From Harmonia axyridis (Eukaryota > Arthropoda > Insecta > Coleoptera > Coccinellidae): a DNA stretch of 64,000 nt. The stretch covers positions 53,010,798-53,074,797 of the forward strand of contig NC_059501.1 in NCBI RefSeq assembly GCF_914767665.1, read 5' to 3'. The notes below the pieces were generated by a model, which was not told where the DNA came from, did not search any database, and saw only the letters and a program-made list of their open reading frames with translations. Within the stretch, counting starts at the first letter, position 1. Every line of letters starts with the position of its first letter. The position numbers were made by a program, and so were the translations under genes. Shown one piece after another: positions 31,669 through 43,389 of this stretch.

Positions 31669-34653
31669 GGATCAGCTTTCAGTGAGCCTCATTTCACAGA
31701 ATGTCCAATCCATAGGAAATAGTGTGAATGAACTGAATGCAATGCTCGGAGATAACCCAGAATGCCATTTCCTGGCACTCTCGGAACATTGGAAAACTGC
31801 TACACAACTCCAAAAATATAAATTAACTGGTTTCAAACTAGCCGCCTTTCATTGCAGACAGGCAGACGGCGGAGCTGCAGTTTACATCAAGAATGGTACA
31901 AAATACAGGGGCCACCATCAAATAAACAAGTTATCTAAAGATAAAGTGCTCGAGTGTGCCGCTGTCGAGTGTTTTTTGGGCGTTGAAAACTTTATCATTA
32001 TCAGTGTGTACAGACCACCATATAGTACTACATTGGAGGAATGTTACAAGAAACTACAAGATATTTTGGAAATTATCATTTCTGAGAATAAACTAGCTTT
32101 CATAGCGGGTGATTTTAATATTGATTTCAGGGACCACAAGAATATTGTCAGGGTAAATTTTCTACTGAATTCCTACTCATTCGACTTAACTTTCAGTGAA
32201 TCAACAAGAGTAACTGCTACATCAAGCACTTGTATTGATAACATAATCACAAATTTTAAGAAAGTGTTTACCACCCATATTTTATATACTGCTATTTCTG
32301 ACCACTTGGGCCTTAAGCTCTCCTTCTCTTTGAGAGGAGGTGTTTCACCTGTCACATCTTACAAGAGATTTTATACATCTGAAAATATAAATATTTTCAT
32401 CTCGAAACTTGTGGAACAAGATTGGTCTGATGTGTATGATGTTGAAGAGGATGAGGTGAACTCTCAGTGGAATTGTTTCATAGGGTTGTTTTTGAGATTG
32501 TTTCAGGAATGCTTTCCGCTAAGATTGGTTACCTCAAGGAAACATAGAAGGAATGAAGTATGTGATTTGGATGTAGACAATTATAGGAATAAACTCTCTG
32601 CACACCAGTTGGTTCAACAGTTTTGTCCGGAGGCGAAAAACATTTATCATGCATTCAAGAGAGAATACAACAATTTATTGGCAAGAAAGCGCTCCGAAAT
32701 TTACCGTGAGAAGATTTCTCTATCTGATAACAAGATGAAATGCATGTGGGGAATTTACAGAGATGTTGTTGGTGAGGATTACCATGACAGTGCTTTTTTT
32801 GAGGGGAACCCTTCAAATGTGGCTAACATGTACAATGATTTTCTTCTCAATGTGATTCCTAGCTTATTGAACAGTGTAAGGCCTGTCTCTGATTGTAACA
32901 TTCGTTATAACCAACGCTCAATGTTTCTGAAACCTATAACAACAGAGGAAGTCCAATTGATGGGAAGTAAATTGAAGAATAAGTACACCAGCGGAGAGGA
33001 TGAAATACCAGTGAAGATCATCATGGCATTAATGCCATATCTGAGGTCCTTTGCTATGTAATGAATAATTCCTTCAAGTATGGAATTTTTCCGGAACAAC
33101 TAAAATTAGCAGTAGTAGTTCCTATGTACAAGAAGGGGGACCATATGTCGTTTGAAAATTATAGACCTATTAGTATCTTGCCATCATTCTCTAAGATTTT
33201 CGAGATGGCTATGTGCAGTAGGCTGGTTGACTTTATGACTTCATGCAGTGTACTGAGTAGCAATCAACATGGCTACATAAAAGGAAAATCTGTACTAACC
33301 GCCATAACAGAGTTCACAAAAAGCGTTGTCAGGTCATTTGAAGATAATGAGATTTTGCTGGGTATATTCTTGGATCTGTCGAAAGCTTTCGATTCACTTA
33401 ATCATGAATCTCTACTGATCAAAATGGAAAGATACGGAATTCGAGGAAATGTGCTGAACTGGTTCGAATCTTACTTAATCAGGAGGAGACAAAGAACTAT
33501 GGTGAAACAAAATGGGAAATTTATAAAATCAGAAATAAAAGAAAACCCCTGGGGTTTAGCTCAGGGTAGCATGTTAGGACCCATATTATTTAAATCAAAT
33601 AATTTGACAACTATTGTGTCTAATCCTTCACAATAATATATCTATATGATATATTTAGTTTGTCAAATTATTTGATTTATATTAAATAGCCTTCAACAAG
33701 TAGACTCATTAAACTTTTATCCCATATTATTTGTTCTCTTTATGAACGATATTGTTAGTGTTCTTGAATGTGAGAAATCTGGGACCGGGGTAGCTGTTTC
33801 TGAAAATCTGGCCAATTGTCACATCACAAATTATGCAAATGACACCAACCTGCTAGTGTCTGGCTCAAACTATCCCGAACTGATCAGTACTGCTTCTATG
33901 TGTTTGAATAGAGTGGAGCAATGGTTTGAAAGGAATGACTTGGCTTTGAACCCAGATAAAACTAAGCTGATACTGTTCAGAACACCACAACAGAGAATGG
34001 AGACACCAACCACTGTGAGGTTGTTGAATAGAGATCTGAACACTGATCGGACTACTAAGTTTTTAGGCATCTCCATAGATGAACACATGAATTGGCACCA
34101 CCATATAATTGGTTTGGGAAAGAAATTGAATTCTGTCGCATATAGTTTGAGAATAATAGGTCGATACTTAGACGTGAATTCACTCAAGATTTTTTATTTC
34201 GCCAACTTTGAGAGCTTGATGAGGTTCGGTTCGATGTTCTATGGTGTCAACTCAAACACTCTGGAGATTTTTCGTATTCAGAAGAGAGTTATCAGAACTA
34301 TATTTGGTCTGGATTACCGTCCATCATGCAGAGGAGTCTTTAAAAGGAACCATATTCTCACGGTTTATGCTCTCTACATTTACGATGTGCTAGTTTTTAT
34401 GTTAAAGAATTTGGAACATTATGAGCAGTGCGGTTCTATGCATAACTATGGTACGAGAAAATTCAATATCAGTTATTCGATACATAGACTCACAATAACG
34501 GAGAAACACCCTTCTTATTCGGGTATTAGATTGTTTAATGAACTTCCCGAGAACCTAAAAATGTGTAATAGTATGAAATTGTTCAAGAGAAAAATTAAGG
34601 AATTGTTGATTGATTTAGAGCCTTATTCTATAGAGGACTTTGTGCGCGTATAG
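31634..34653 (+). pseudogene. LINE ORF2: AP endonuclease and reverse transcriptase
   Basis: The endonuclease motifs are SEHWKT, IAGDFNID and SDHLGLKL (31634-32340). The reverse transcriptase has KKGDHMSFENYRPIS, DLSKAFDSLNH and LAQGSMLGPILF. The C-terminus ends LEPYSIEDFVRV. A frameshift at about 33058 splits the frame. An insertion with a 12-bp duplication lies at 33592-33732. The catalytic box reads NYANDTN, so the first Asp of YADD has become Asn. These changes make it non-functional. Confidence 0.75.
33592..33732. mobile_element. Small insertion with 12-bp target duplication
   Basis: CCCATATTATTT occurs at 33580-33591 and 33721-33732, exactly where the reverse transcriptase reading GPILF should continue as ILFVLFMND. 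The 129-bp insert has a hairpin: AAATCAAATAATTTGACAA at its left end is complemented at about 33660-33679. About 40 unpaired bases follow. Confidence 0.75.
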
Positions 34654-34799
34654 TATATGCATTGTGAGGATGATCGGTTTTTTTGTTTTGTGTTCGGTTA
34701 TATGACATTGTTTCATTCAATGTTACCAAATTAACATCTGTATGACACTGTAACATTCTCTGAAATATATCTACTTATTATTATTAATAATAAATAAAC

Positions 34800-37255
34800 A
34801 TACACATTTTAAAAACGTGGTCTGGTGTAAACGGCCCATTGAAACAATAATAAAATATAATAACAAAATTAACTCTATAAATATCCTTAAAATCAATAAA
34901 TATTATTAAGATGAACGTAGACACTTTATATTTCCCTGAGTTCTACTTTTCAAACTGTTTCGCTTCATCTTCTCTGAATTCCCTAGATCTGGCTTCAGTC
35001 TTTTGTTACATAGAGCACCCTTTAGTCGCCGTTCTTTGTCCGCTCTTCTTGCAGATTAGGCATTGCGGCTCCTCCTTGCACTCTTTTACCATATGGCCTT
35101 CTTTTCCGCAATTTCTGCATTTCTTCGATCTATCTGGCCCTTTGCAGTCTTTGGCCCATATGTCCCTCCTCCCAGCATCTTATACATTTTATTACTGGAG
35201 ATTCTCATCGAGAATCCGACCTTAAAAGTTCTCCTTTCCACTATTAATCTGATAATCTTAGGGTCTGCAATAATAGTGGCAGCTTGTCTACCCCCCATCA
35301 TTGGTCTTAGTGCTTTAACCTCTATCTCTCCCTTTGCTTGAGGTATTTTTAACTGATCTGCGATCGCCTCTTTTATTTGGATCTCTGTGGAGTCTATGTC
35401 TATTCCATAAATATTTGCCGCGGTCTTAGTTTCTCCGCCCCTATACCTCCTCACTGTCTCCTCTTTTAAGTTATCCTTTATTATTTTATATATTTTATCT
35501 GTTTCCTTGCTTCCCTTTTTGATCTCTGAGAGGAGATGGCCCTCCCTGGTCTGTCTGAGTCCCTCTATTTTATTTCTGATTTTTTCTTGGTTCCCCACTT
35601 TCTCCTTCAGATTGACAACCATTTGTGCATAGCTTTTCGCTCCTTTCTCTACAAGGATCGCTTCCGTTTCATGTCTCCTTTTTTTAGCTTTTTCGTTCTT
35701 CAACTTCGCCCCCTCGTGTAAAATCATCTTTGTGCCTCCCTGAAAGGCGCACTCTATTATCTTCCTCTTTGTTTCTATATCTGGTCCTCCTATTATTGCC
35801 AAGTGCAATATCATGTCCTTTCCTTTTTCCACCCTTCCTTTTAGCTTCGTACAAGCTTCGAATATGTCTTTCTTCTGCCCGCTCTCTCCCTCCGGGAGCC
35901 CAACTAAGTGTACTTCGTTCATTTCGTTTTCTTTTTCTCCATTAATTTCAGTCTGTCCCTCAGTTTTATATGTTAGTATTTCCAACTCTTTCATTTTTCC
36001 ACTTGAGACATACCTTGAAATCTTCCTTGATCCTCTGATTAGTTGTTTTACCAGCTTTGTTTGTGCCATTTTCTTGTGGTCTAAGCACACAGCTATGTGA
36101 CCTTCCACCTCCGGATTTGTAATATTCGTTCCCTCTAATTTGTGGATGTATGCCTCCTCTGGCCATTCCCACTCACAAACCCTCTCTACGCTCTCCCACG
36201 TCATATTTGTATGTATCTCCCTCCTTATATGGCCCACCATCATGTTCATGTCTATATCTTCTGGAGATGCCTGTGTTCCTATCTCTTTTTTCTCTATTGG
36301 ATTTATTCCTTTATTCATGCCTTCCAGTTCCCTTTTTATGCTATCACTGATGTTCAATATTTTTTGTTTCACTGCTTTCTCTATTTTATCCTCCCCATTA
36401 GTGATTTCCCTTAATTCTCTCACCGTTCTTGTCATACACTCTATTATTTTTCCATATTTATCGCTGTTTATAGTGATGTCGAAACTCGTTTCGACCCTTT
36501 TCCTTTTATTCGGGTTTTCTCCGAAGTCGAGAAACCACTCCATCCCTCCATAATCGCATGGAGAAGCTAGCTCATTTTGCAGAGATCCTTCTCCATCACT
36601 TCTACCTTCCGATTCTGTCTCCCTCGTCCTCCTTTTTTTCTCCGTACTTTCTCTTTCTCTTTTTTCTGATTCCACCTTAAATGGTGTACTAGTTTTTATG
36701 TCTTCTCTTTGTTCTTCCCTTTCCCTTCCTGCGTCTATCTGAGGTGGGGTCCTTACTACCTTCCCAGACTTTCTGAAAACATCCTCCATCTCAATTCCTT
36801 TCTCCGGCCTTTCTTCCATATCTACTGTCCCAGTAGTATTATAAGCCTCCCCAGGCCGGGTACCTCCCCGGGGGGCTACGCAGTCGCCGGATTTCGACCG
36901 ACGGGGGCCCGCGCTGCGCCCGCCGCCTGCCGGTACTGGGATATCCAGTCCCTGTACTGTAGGTTTTTTCAATTTTTCCTCGTTGTCCATTTTGTTTAGT
37001 TTATTGGGGCAGTGCTAAGCACACATCCCCACTCCTGTTTCCTGCCGGGTCGAAGCCAATAAGTCCATCCTAGGTTTTCTGTCGGGGTTGTCCTTCCCTT
37101 AGCCTTTGGGATCCGTTTCCCTGAGCACAAGGCAGCACTGATTTGGTCCACCCCGAGTATTTGATTTCCTCGGTACCACCCATATCTGGGAGGCGTGCCC
37201 CTATCCGCCACCTGGGGAGGCGCCTGATGGGAGTTTACTCTCCTCACAGGAAACG
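34800..37255 (-). mobile_element. R1-type LINE fragment: 5' region plus ORF1
   Basis: On the - strand a GC-rich leader (37255-37000) precedes a long ORF1 (36990-35086) and a zinc-knuckle region. No endonuclease/reverse transcriptase ORF2 follows before the next element. It interrupts the Jockey/I-group reverse transcriptase at about 37255. R1-clade assignment rests on the ORF1 layout. Confidence 0.55.
35086..36990 (-). CDS. R1-type LINE ORF1 (Gag-like), 634 aa, frame-shifted at the C-terminus
   Basis: A single open frame of 634 codons, very rich in Lys, Glu and Arg. There is a Gly/Pro/Arg-rich N-terminus (PAGGGRSAGPRR), long charged helices, then a conserved Gag-like domain (LRPMMGGRQAATIIADPKII at about 580). 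After this the expected CCHC zinc knuckles appear in another frame (CIRCWEEGHM near 35180, CKKSGQRTATKGC near 35040). A small indel near 35190 therefore moved the zinc knuckles out of frame, and the last 30 or so residues are nonsense. Such proteins package LINE RNA. ORF2 is absent, so the copy could not move itself. Confidence 0.6.
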   Translation of the reverse strand: MDNEEKLKKPTVQGLDIPVPAGGGRSAGPRRSKSGDCVAPRGGTRPGEAYNTTGTVDMEERPEKGIEMEDVFRKSGKVVRTPPQIDAGREREEQREDIKTSTPFKVESEKRERESTEKKRRTRETESEGRSDGEGSLQNELASPCDYGGMEWFLDFGENPNKRKRVETSFDITINSDKYGKIIECMTRTVRELREITNGEDKIEKAVKQKILNISDSIKRELEGMNKGINPIEKKEIGTQASPEDIDMNMMVGHIRREIHTNMTWESVERVCEWEWPEEAYIHKLEGTNITNPEVEGHIAVCLDHKKMAQTKLVKQLIRGSRKISRYVSSGKMKELEILTYKTEGQTEINGEKENEMNEVHLVGLPEGESGQKKDIFEACTKLKGRVEKGKDMILHLAIIGGPDIETKRKIIECAFQGGTKMILHEGAKLKNEKAKKRRHETEAILVEKGAKSYAQMVVNLKEKVGNQEKIRNKIEGLRQTREGHLLSEIKKGSKETDKIYKIIKDNLKEETVRRYRGGETKTAANIYGIDIDSTEIQIKEAIADQLKIPQAKGEIEVKALRPMMGGRQAATIIADPKIIRLIVERRTFKVGFSMRISSNKMYKMLGGGTYGPKTAKGQIDRRNAEIAEKKAIW

Positions 37256-38242
37256 CAAGCAACTGTTTTGAACTTTTTGAATCTTGTAAAGAGTAATTTG
37301 ATCCAAACAAGGATAAAATATTTGAGAACAGTAGTTAAACGATGACAAAACCAAGCTGTTGCAAAGTGTAATTTTTAGTTCCTGCGGGAGAAACCCTCTA
37401 TGGGGGTATAGCATGCGAAGACCACAGATGGCTTTCTGAGTACAGTTAGATATATATGTACGGAAGCGAAACGAATTGTCCATATTTAGACCCAGATTGC
37501 GAACAGATTCTACAATTGGTATATCCTCCGCTCCAATGGACACCTTAGCAGTTTGTCGCAGAAATTCACAGATCTTATCACCGCCGAAGAATATAGCTTG
37601 AGATTTACTCGCATTGATTTTTAAGTTATGGCTGAGTGATGTCCTTGCAATATTTTCAAGATCTGCATTTATCTTCGCAATACCCTCGTCAATATTTTCA
37701 GGATGAAAACTATAATACAACTGCGTATCGTCTGCATAGAAATGAACTTTACAATTTTCCAAAGAGTTTTTGAAATTGTGTGTATATAAAATAAAAAGAA
37801 GGAGGCCCAAAATTGAGCCCTGCGGTACACCAATGGAAATATCTACAGGACTAGACATATTGCTGCCAATTCTAACATGTTGTTTTCTGTCTGATAGGTA
37901 ACTTTTCAATAACATAACCGCACTCTCTGAAAAACCAACATATCTCAAAATTTCGATCAAAATATCATGTACCACCATATCGAAAGCCTTTGTATAATCA
38001 AGCAGAATTAGCATTGTAACAAATCCGTAATCAGTTGCAGTCAATATGTCGTCAGTAACTTTCAATAAAGAGGTAGTGCAAATGAAACCTGCGCGAAAAC
38101 CAGATTGTAATTCTGGTATTATATTGAATTTTTCCAGATGTTTCAGCATCTGAGGATTGGTTATTTTTCCAAAAATTTTGGACAACACAGGCAGTAAACT
38201 TATTGGCCGCAACTCCTTGTATTCTCTGACGCACTGACGCAC
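37256..38242 (-). pseudogene. Jockey/I-group LINE reverse transcriptase (5'-truncated)
   Basis: The frame enters at RPISLLPVLSKIF, includes DYTKAFDMVVHDIL, GVPQGSILGLLLF and an intact FYADDTQLYY catalytic box, and runs to KIQKVQNSCLRFL. There the R1-type element interrupts it. The 5' end coincides with the join to the BEL LTR (ATATAA duplication), so the missing endonuclease is ordinary 5' truncation at insertion. Confidence 0.75.
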
Positions 38243-38248
38243 ATATAA

Positions 38249-38567
38249 ACTGTTCTCTGCTTCCACACAGCATCGCACTGTATAATGATATAAGGAAACA
38301 GGGTAAAGGATTGAAATGAAACAAAATGGGATTTATACAATGCAAACTGTCCTAATGAACTGTAATCTTAATATATTTTAAATGTCCGTGAATGAAATTA
38401 AAACCGTTATATTAAACACCGAAAACTTTATACTAACAAACTTTAACTTTTCTTTCCGATAACCATACATCTCATTCATTAATCTAACAAAACATACGTC
38501 TCGATATTCCTAGAATACGCGACGTTGCCAAAACTAAACATCATAATAATCGAAAAGGGCTAAAACA
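38249..38567 (-). repeat. BEL 3' LTR, main part
   Basis: Matches 43167-43389 plus 45767-45861 with few differences. It ends (on +) TAAAACA and is followed at 38568-38588 by a C-rich stretch that is the polypurine tract on the - strand (GGGCGGGGGGTA). Confidence 0.85.
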
Positions 38568-38699
38568 TACCCCCCGCCCTGAAAACTCAATTTCAGTCAC
38601 TTTGAAATCAAATACCTTTCATGAATGAACTTGTCAAAATCATCCACTGTTAGAAAAAAATTTCACCAAAAAAGAAACAAAAAATTAACCTACAAAAAA

Positions 38700-40041
38700 A
38701 AATAGTAGTTAACTCTTCTTGACGGTAAAGGACATACCTTTACTACAGGTACCTTCACTCGTTTTCAGCGTTACATTACGGACTATACCATCGTTTCCGG
38801 GATGGACTGCTGTGACTAACGCCAATGGCCAACGCAGTGGTGGCGAATTTTCACACTTTAATATGGCTACCGTGACTACTCTAATTTCCAGCGCTTCCAG
38901 AAATCCTGAACCATCCGGTCAATCAGTTGAAAACGATCAAAGCCTATTCAACTTGATATCAGACAAATCATGCGATGGAAGATATTTTAATAGTGACAAT
39001 GTTAAAAAATGTGAAGGTGTTAATGCTTCCGGTGCACTTGAATCTGACGACAGACGACAAAGAGGGCGTGAATTCAATAAAGCTTCAACCTGAGTAAGAA
39101 GAGTGCTGAACTCTTCAAAAGTTAGAATTTGAGTACCTATTACCTTATAGATCAGATTCTTAGCCGATTTGACGTTGCTCTCCCACAAACCGCCCATGTG
39201 AGGTGCCCCGGCCGTATTAAATTTCCACTCAATACCATTCAAAGCCAATTCATTTTGAAAAGAAGTTATAAATTGATCCGAATTAATTAATTCATTAATC
39301 TCGCGAAGAACTTTTTTAGCACCCATAAAGTTAGTGCCCCTATCTGAATACAGAACATTACAAGTACCCCTTCGAGATAAAAACCGTTTAAAGGCTTGCA
39401 AAAAATGATCTGTAGATAAGGAACTGACGAGTTTCAAATGAACTGCTTTTACGCTCATACATATACCTAAACAAACAAACATATCCCTTGTATACTTGAG
39501 TTTTTCTATTTTTACCGAGTGATATCTCGAACGGTCCAAAGTAATCTACCCCCGTTTGAGAAAACACTTTAGTTGGATTCACCCTTGAAGCAGGCCAATT
39601 CGCCATCAGAGGATAGTTATTTCTAGGCTTGACCCTAAAACAACGATTACAGGCATGTATCTGCTGTCGTATAACATTACGACCACCCACTATCCAATAT
39701 TTTTGTCTCAACAATGCTTCCAAAAGAAATGAACCAGTATGGAGATTTATTTTATGATAGTATTGAATTAATTTTACTGTAAAAGGATCTTTGCCTGGAA
39801 GTAGAATAGGGTGTTGGCTAGTAAACTTGATCGAAGAATATTCTAATCGCCCTCCCACCCTGAGTACTCCATCTTGGATGAAGGGAGTCAATTTGCGTAA
39901 TTTTCCATAGATCTCTTTTTTTAAATTCAATAGCCTTATTTCCGATCCGAATGCTTTTTTCTGAACAATTTTTATCAATACGATCTCCGCTTTTTTCAAA
40001 TCATCTGCTATAATGAATTTTCTCTTGGGAAGCTTCTTCAA
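38700..40041 (-). pseudogene. BEL integrase
   Basis: In reading order: an HHCC-type zinc segment (YHKINLHTGSFLLEALLRQK, then HACNRC near 39650), TGVDYFGPF (first catalytic Asp), a frameshift near 39462, YSDRGTNF (second Asp) and GLWESNVKSAK (catalytic Glu). The C-terminal part down to 38700 contains VHPGNDGIVRNVT. The enzyme would insert BEL cDNA into the genome. It is broken by one clear frameshift and by stops near 38935. Confidence 0.75.
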
Positions 40042-40260
40042 AAATCTAAGTACCTAAACCGTAATCCGTAAAATAGAAACCCAAGACGAAACTCTGGAAA
40101 ACATTGAATACAACGATTCATTCGCTACATTCCGAATAGATACATAACACCCAGTTTGCTCTGTTCCAAATGTTACCGAATTTACAAGTTGTTGATCAGT
40201 AGGAATTAACTTCAATAGATCGAGAGAGTTGGAAGACCACTTAACTAACTCGAATTTTCC

Positions 40261-41058
40261 TTATGCGAATAATGACACTGACTGTGAATACAAATTAAAC
40301 GCTTCCTCTTCGGAAGGAATGCTGCAAACCAAATGATCTATGTAAACATCTTTCGAAACTATTTTTGTTGCTAAAGGATAACTACATCCATTTTCTTTTA
40401 TAAATTGCTTTATAGTACGAAGAGCCAAATATGGACTTGATTTTACCCCAAATGCTAAACGATTGAATTCAAATACCTGAACCGGATCATCAGGACTGAA
40501 ACGCCAAAGCAATATTTGAAACCTCCATTGATAATCAACTAATTTTATTTGATGATACATTCGTCGAATATCCGCTGTAATCGCTATTCGAAACAACCTA
40601 AAATTCAGCAATAAAGAAAATAGATGGGTTTGTAGTTTTGGACCACCATGTGAAATGTCGTTCAACGAAACATCATTATCGGATGATGTACTAGCATCTA
40701 AAACCACACGAATTGGCGTACTCGAACTTCCTTGTTTAACAATAGCATGATGAGGAATGTAATACGCAGGTTCTGAATCATTTAAACCAAATGCATATAA
40801 CCTAACTGAATTGCTTCTTTCATTATCTCATTATAACTCAAACGCCAACCTTCTTTCTAATGAATAGAGCCGAATCAATGCCGTTGTCTTAGAATTACTC
40901 AAAGTGTTCGGAGAATTCTTAAAAGGAAGCGCTACCGTGAAACGTCCCTCATAATCTCTACTAAAAGATGTAGAAAACAAATTTTCGCATATTTCTTCTG
41001 CTGGGTCCGGCAAAATATTCTTTGGAATTTGTTCCATCTCCCAAAATTTATAAACCAA
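40261..41058 (-). pseudogene. BEL reverse transcriptase, damaged
   Basis: The N-terminal part (41058-40831) has FWEMEQIP. After a frame change, VLDASTSSDND, DIRRMYHQIKL, FGVKSSPYLALRT and VYIDHLVCS follow (40707-40261). The last corresponds to the YVDD catalytic box, with the second Asp replaced by His. Only about 220 nt separate this from the integrase frame, where BEL elements normally have the rest of the reverse transcriptase and RNase H. That part is deleted. Confidence 0.7.
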
Positions 41059-41081
41059 GTAATTTAACCTGCACTCCTCCC

Positions 41082-42987
41082 TTAAACTAAAGAATACACC
41101 AAACTCTCCCTTCGAACGTTTCCCATAATCATATGACCAAATACCGTTTGTACCGCCACTGGAGATCCCGATGCTGATGGTACCGAATTACCCACAATGA
41201 TCGCGAAAAGATCCGCCCCCAAAATGCCATCAACTTCAGCCGGTTCGTCAAATTGTTCATCTGCCAATTGGATATTTCCAAAATTCTTCAAAACACCGCG
41301 ATCAATTTTGGCTATTGGAAGTTTATCCGTAATTTTATCTACTAAAAATGCCTCAATCGAATATTTCTTAGTAAAATCATACCTAGACGAAACAATAATA
41401 CTTGTAAAACCTTTAATTGAATTTGAATTAGATCCAACCCCATGAAATGACGTTGAACATTGTGAAAACATCAATCCTAATTTCTTACAACATCTATAAG
41501 TAAGTTAACCTGACTGCCATTATCTACTAAAAACCTAGTTGTTTTCAAACCACCCGAACCGTTTGAAACATTTACCACAACCGTCGACAATAAAACAGTA
41601 TGAGTATCCCGATCGCCTAAAGCAGAAGCACAAAAATTGTTATTTGTTGAAACCAACGTATTTGTATTCGAATCCGATTTCGAATTTGGATATTTTTCCA
41701 GTTCACCCATATACGTCCCAAATGTAATAGGAAGAGGTGTTTTCGGGAACACTGAACATAATTTGTCTGCAGGACAGTCTCTTACCCCGTGCTTTGGCGA
41801 TAAGCAATTGTAGCACCAGTTGTTATCCCGTACTGTAGCATATCGTTTAGATGGCGACAGTTGTTTAAATTTATCACATCTACTCAACGAATGATTTTTC
41901 CGATTACAAAAAACACATATATTCGACCCATCCATTCTTACGCAAGAATTATTTTGATGTACAAAAAAGGATTTCGAATTACGAGTTTTATGGCTATCAC
42001 CGCTACTAGTGGTTGATTGCTGATTTAGAGCCAAAATTTTCGATTGTTCCTTCACAAACTTAATCACATTTTCATAGGTAGGTATCCCATTACCCCTAAT
42101 AGTCATTTCAAACGATCTCACCGTATCAGTATCAAGCTTAGAAAGGGCCTGATGCATTAAAATGAAGTCCGACATATCATCAAATTCAAGCTTTTTCAAA
42201 GCCTGTACCGCACAATCAAATTTTTCCAAAAATATATTGAGACCCCTAGATGACTCACCCTGTATCGATTTGAACTCTAAAATTTGGCATAGATAATTAG
42301 TTGCAAGAGCGCGCTTATCCTGATATTTTTCCACAAGCGAATTCCAGATGATTTCATAATTTTCTCCAGTAGAAGCTAACGAAGAACAAATAGTCAACGC
42401 AGATCCTTTCAAACGACCTGCTAAATAATTCACTTTATCAGTATCCGTATGTAAATTATTTTCATGTATCAAACTCTTGAATATTGAATAAAAGGTTTCC
42501 CATTCTCTAATATTCCCGAAAATTCCGGCAATTCAATCTTCGGTAGTGTGGGAAGATTACGTATCAAGTCCGAACTTCCCTGAGGATCAACCTCAATCGA
42601 AGAAACATCTTTCTGAATTAAATGAACTGACCATTGTTAAAAATTTAGTTTTAGCACTTCACTTGTTAATGATTTTGACGAATCCAATAAATTCTGCAGT
42701 ATCGAAAATAAAGATTCTTTCTTAGCAATAAGCATCTTCATTTTCCGTTCAGTTGACGTTCCACCCATTGTGTTGAAAGTCAAGTGCGCAGAAAACTCGA
42801 AAACTAACCCCGCGAGTCTTAACGGAGAATTGAATAATTTTGTGTACGCTTGGCAACAACGCTTACTCTGGGACTCGAATCGTAAACGACAGCCGCTGAA
42901 AAAATCCAAAAAACTACCGCACGTTTTTACTTCACTCAATACCTTATGAACGAACAAAATAAACTGAATGAATATTTCCAAATACAA
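41082..42987 (-). pseudogene. BEL Gag and protease
   Basis: The Gag N-terminus (MGGTSTERKMKM at 42770) meets a stop near 42640. After a frameshift near 42480 the main part (42472-41477) includes the DUF1759-like region and two zinc knuckles, CVFCNRKNHSLSRC and CYNCLSPKHGVRDC. The protease begins RFLVDNGSQVN near 41520 and continues after another break (41474-41082) with VDGILGADLF. A candidate primer-binding site (TGGTTCTTCGAGCACGGGAT) lies at about 43077-43096, six bases inside the 5' LTR. I cannot assign its tRNA. Confidence 0.7.
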
Positions 42988-43101
42988 TTAGGAATGAAAT
43001 GAAAATGAGTTCCGAAACTATGTATACCGATTGAAACCAAGATAAATGTAACCGAAACTTGAATTAAAGTTCAAATATCCCGTGCTCGAAGAACCAAAAA
43101 A

Positions 43102-43389
43102 TGTTGCATTTTCCATATTTGAACCAATAAAAATGATGTTATAATAGTCTTACCAATATAAACTGCTCTCTGCTTCCACACAGCATCGCACTGTATAAGG
43201 ATGTAAGGGAACAGGGTAAAGGATTGAAATGGAACAAAAAATGGATTTATACAATGCAAACTGTCCTTCTAATGAACTGTAATCTTAATGTATTTTAAAT
43301 GTCCGTGAATGAAACTAAAACCGTTATATTAAACACCGAAAACTTTATACTAACAAACTTTAACTTTTCTTTCCGATAACCATACATCT
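43102..43389 (-). repeat. BEL 5' LTR, inner part
   Basis: Starts TGTTGCA on +, runs to ACCATACATCT (43379-43389), the left copy of the target duplication of the RTE LINE that splits this LTR. It resumes at 45756. Confidence 0.85.

Larger units (their letters stand above)
30000..34795 (+). mobile_element. CR1-group LINE (two-ORF), inactive
   Basis: ORF1 (30129-31668) and ORF2 (31634-34653) overlap by about 35 nt. The 3' end is AT-rich with TTATTATTATTAATAATAAA near 34775-34795. ORF1 has a PHD-like finger and coiled coil, and ORF2 has AP endonuclease plus reverse transcriptase. It has the same layout and C-terminal motif as the element at 46150-50090. The left boundary is approximate. Confidence 0.7.
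26245..38242 (-). mobile_element. Jockey/I-group LINE footprint inside the BEL 3' LTR
   Basis: The 12 kb between the two halves of the BEL 3' LTR begins on the - strand with a 5'-truncated reverse transcriptase at 38242. At the left it ends with AATAAAG, then a TTATTATTATTA tail at 26245-26265, the expected LINE 3' tail. The flanks carry a 6-bp duplication ATATAA (26239-26244 and 38243-38248). Within this footprint lie the mariner (26466-29335), a CR1-group LINE (about 30000-34795) and an R1-type ORF1 (about 34800-37255). That tail and reverse transcriptase belong to one element is inferred from position. An A-rich second tail at 26310-26340 suggests another LINE end. Confidence 0.6.

Noticed and set aside
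36140..36553. Hydrophobic, membrane-like + strand frames over 35-37 kb
   Set aside because: They are the complement of the Lys/Glu-rich R1-type ORF1, which yields artificial Phe/Leu/Ser-rich frames.
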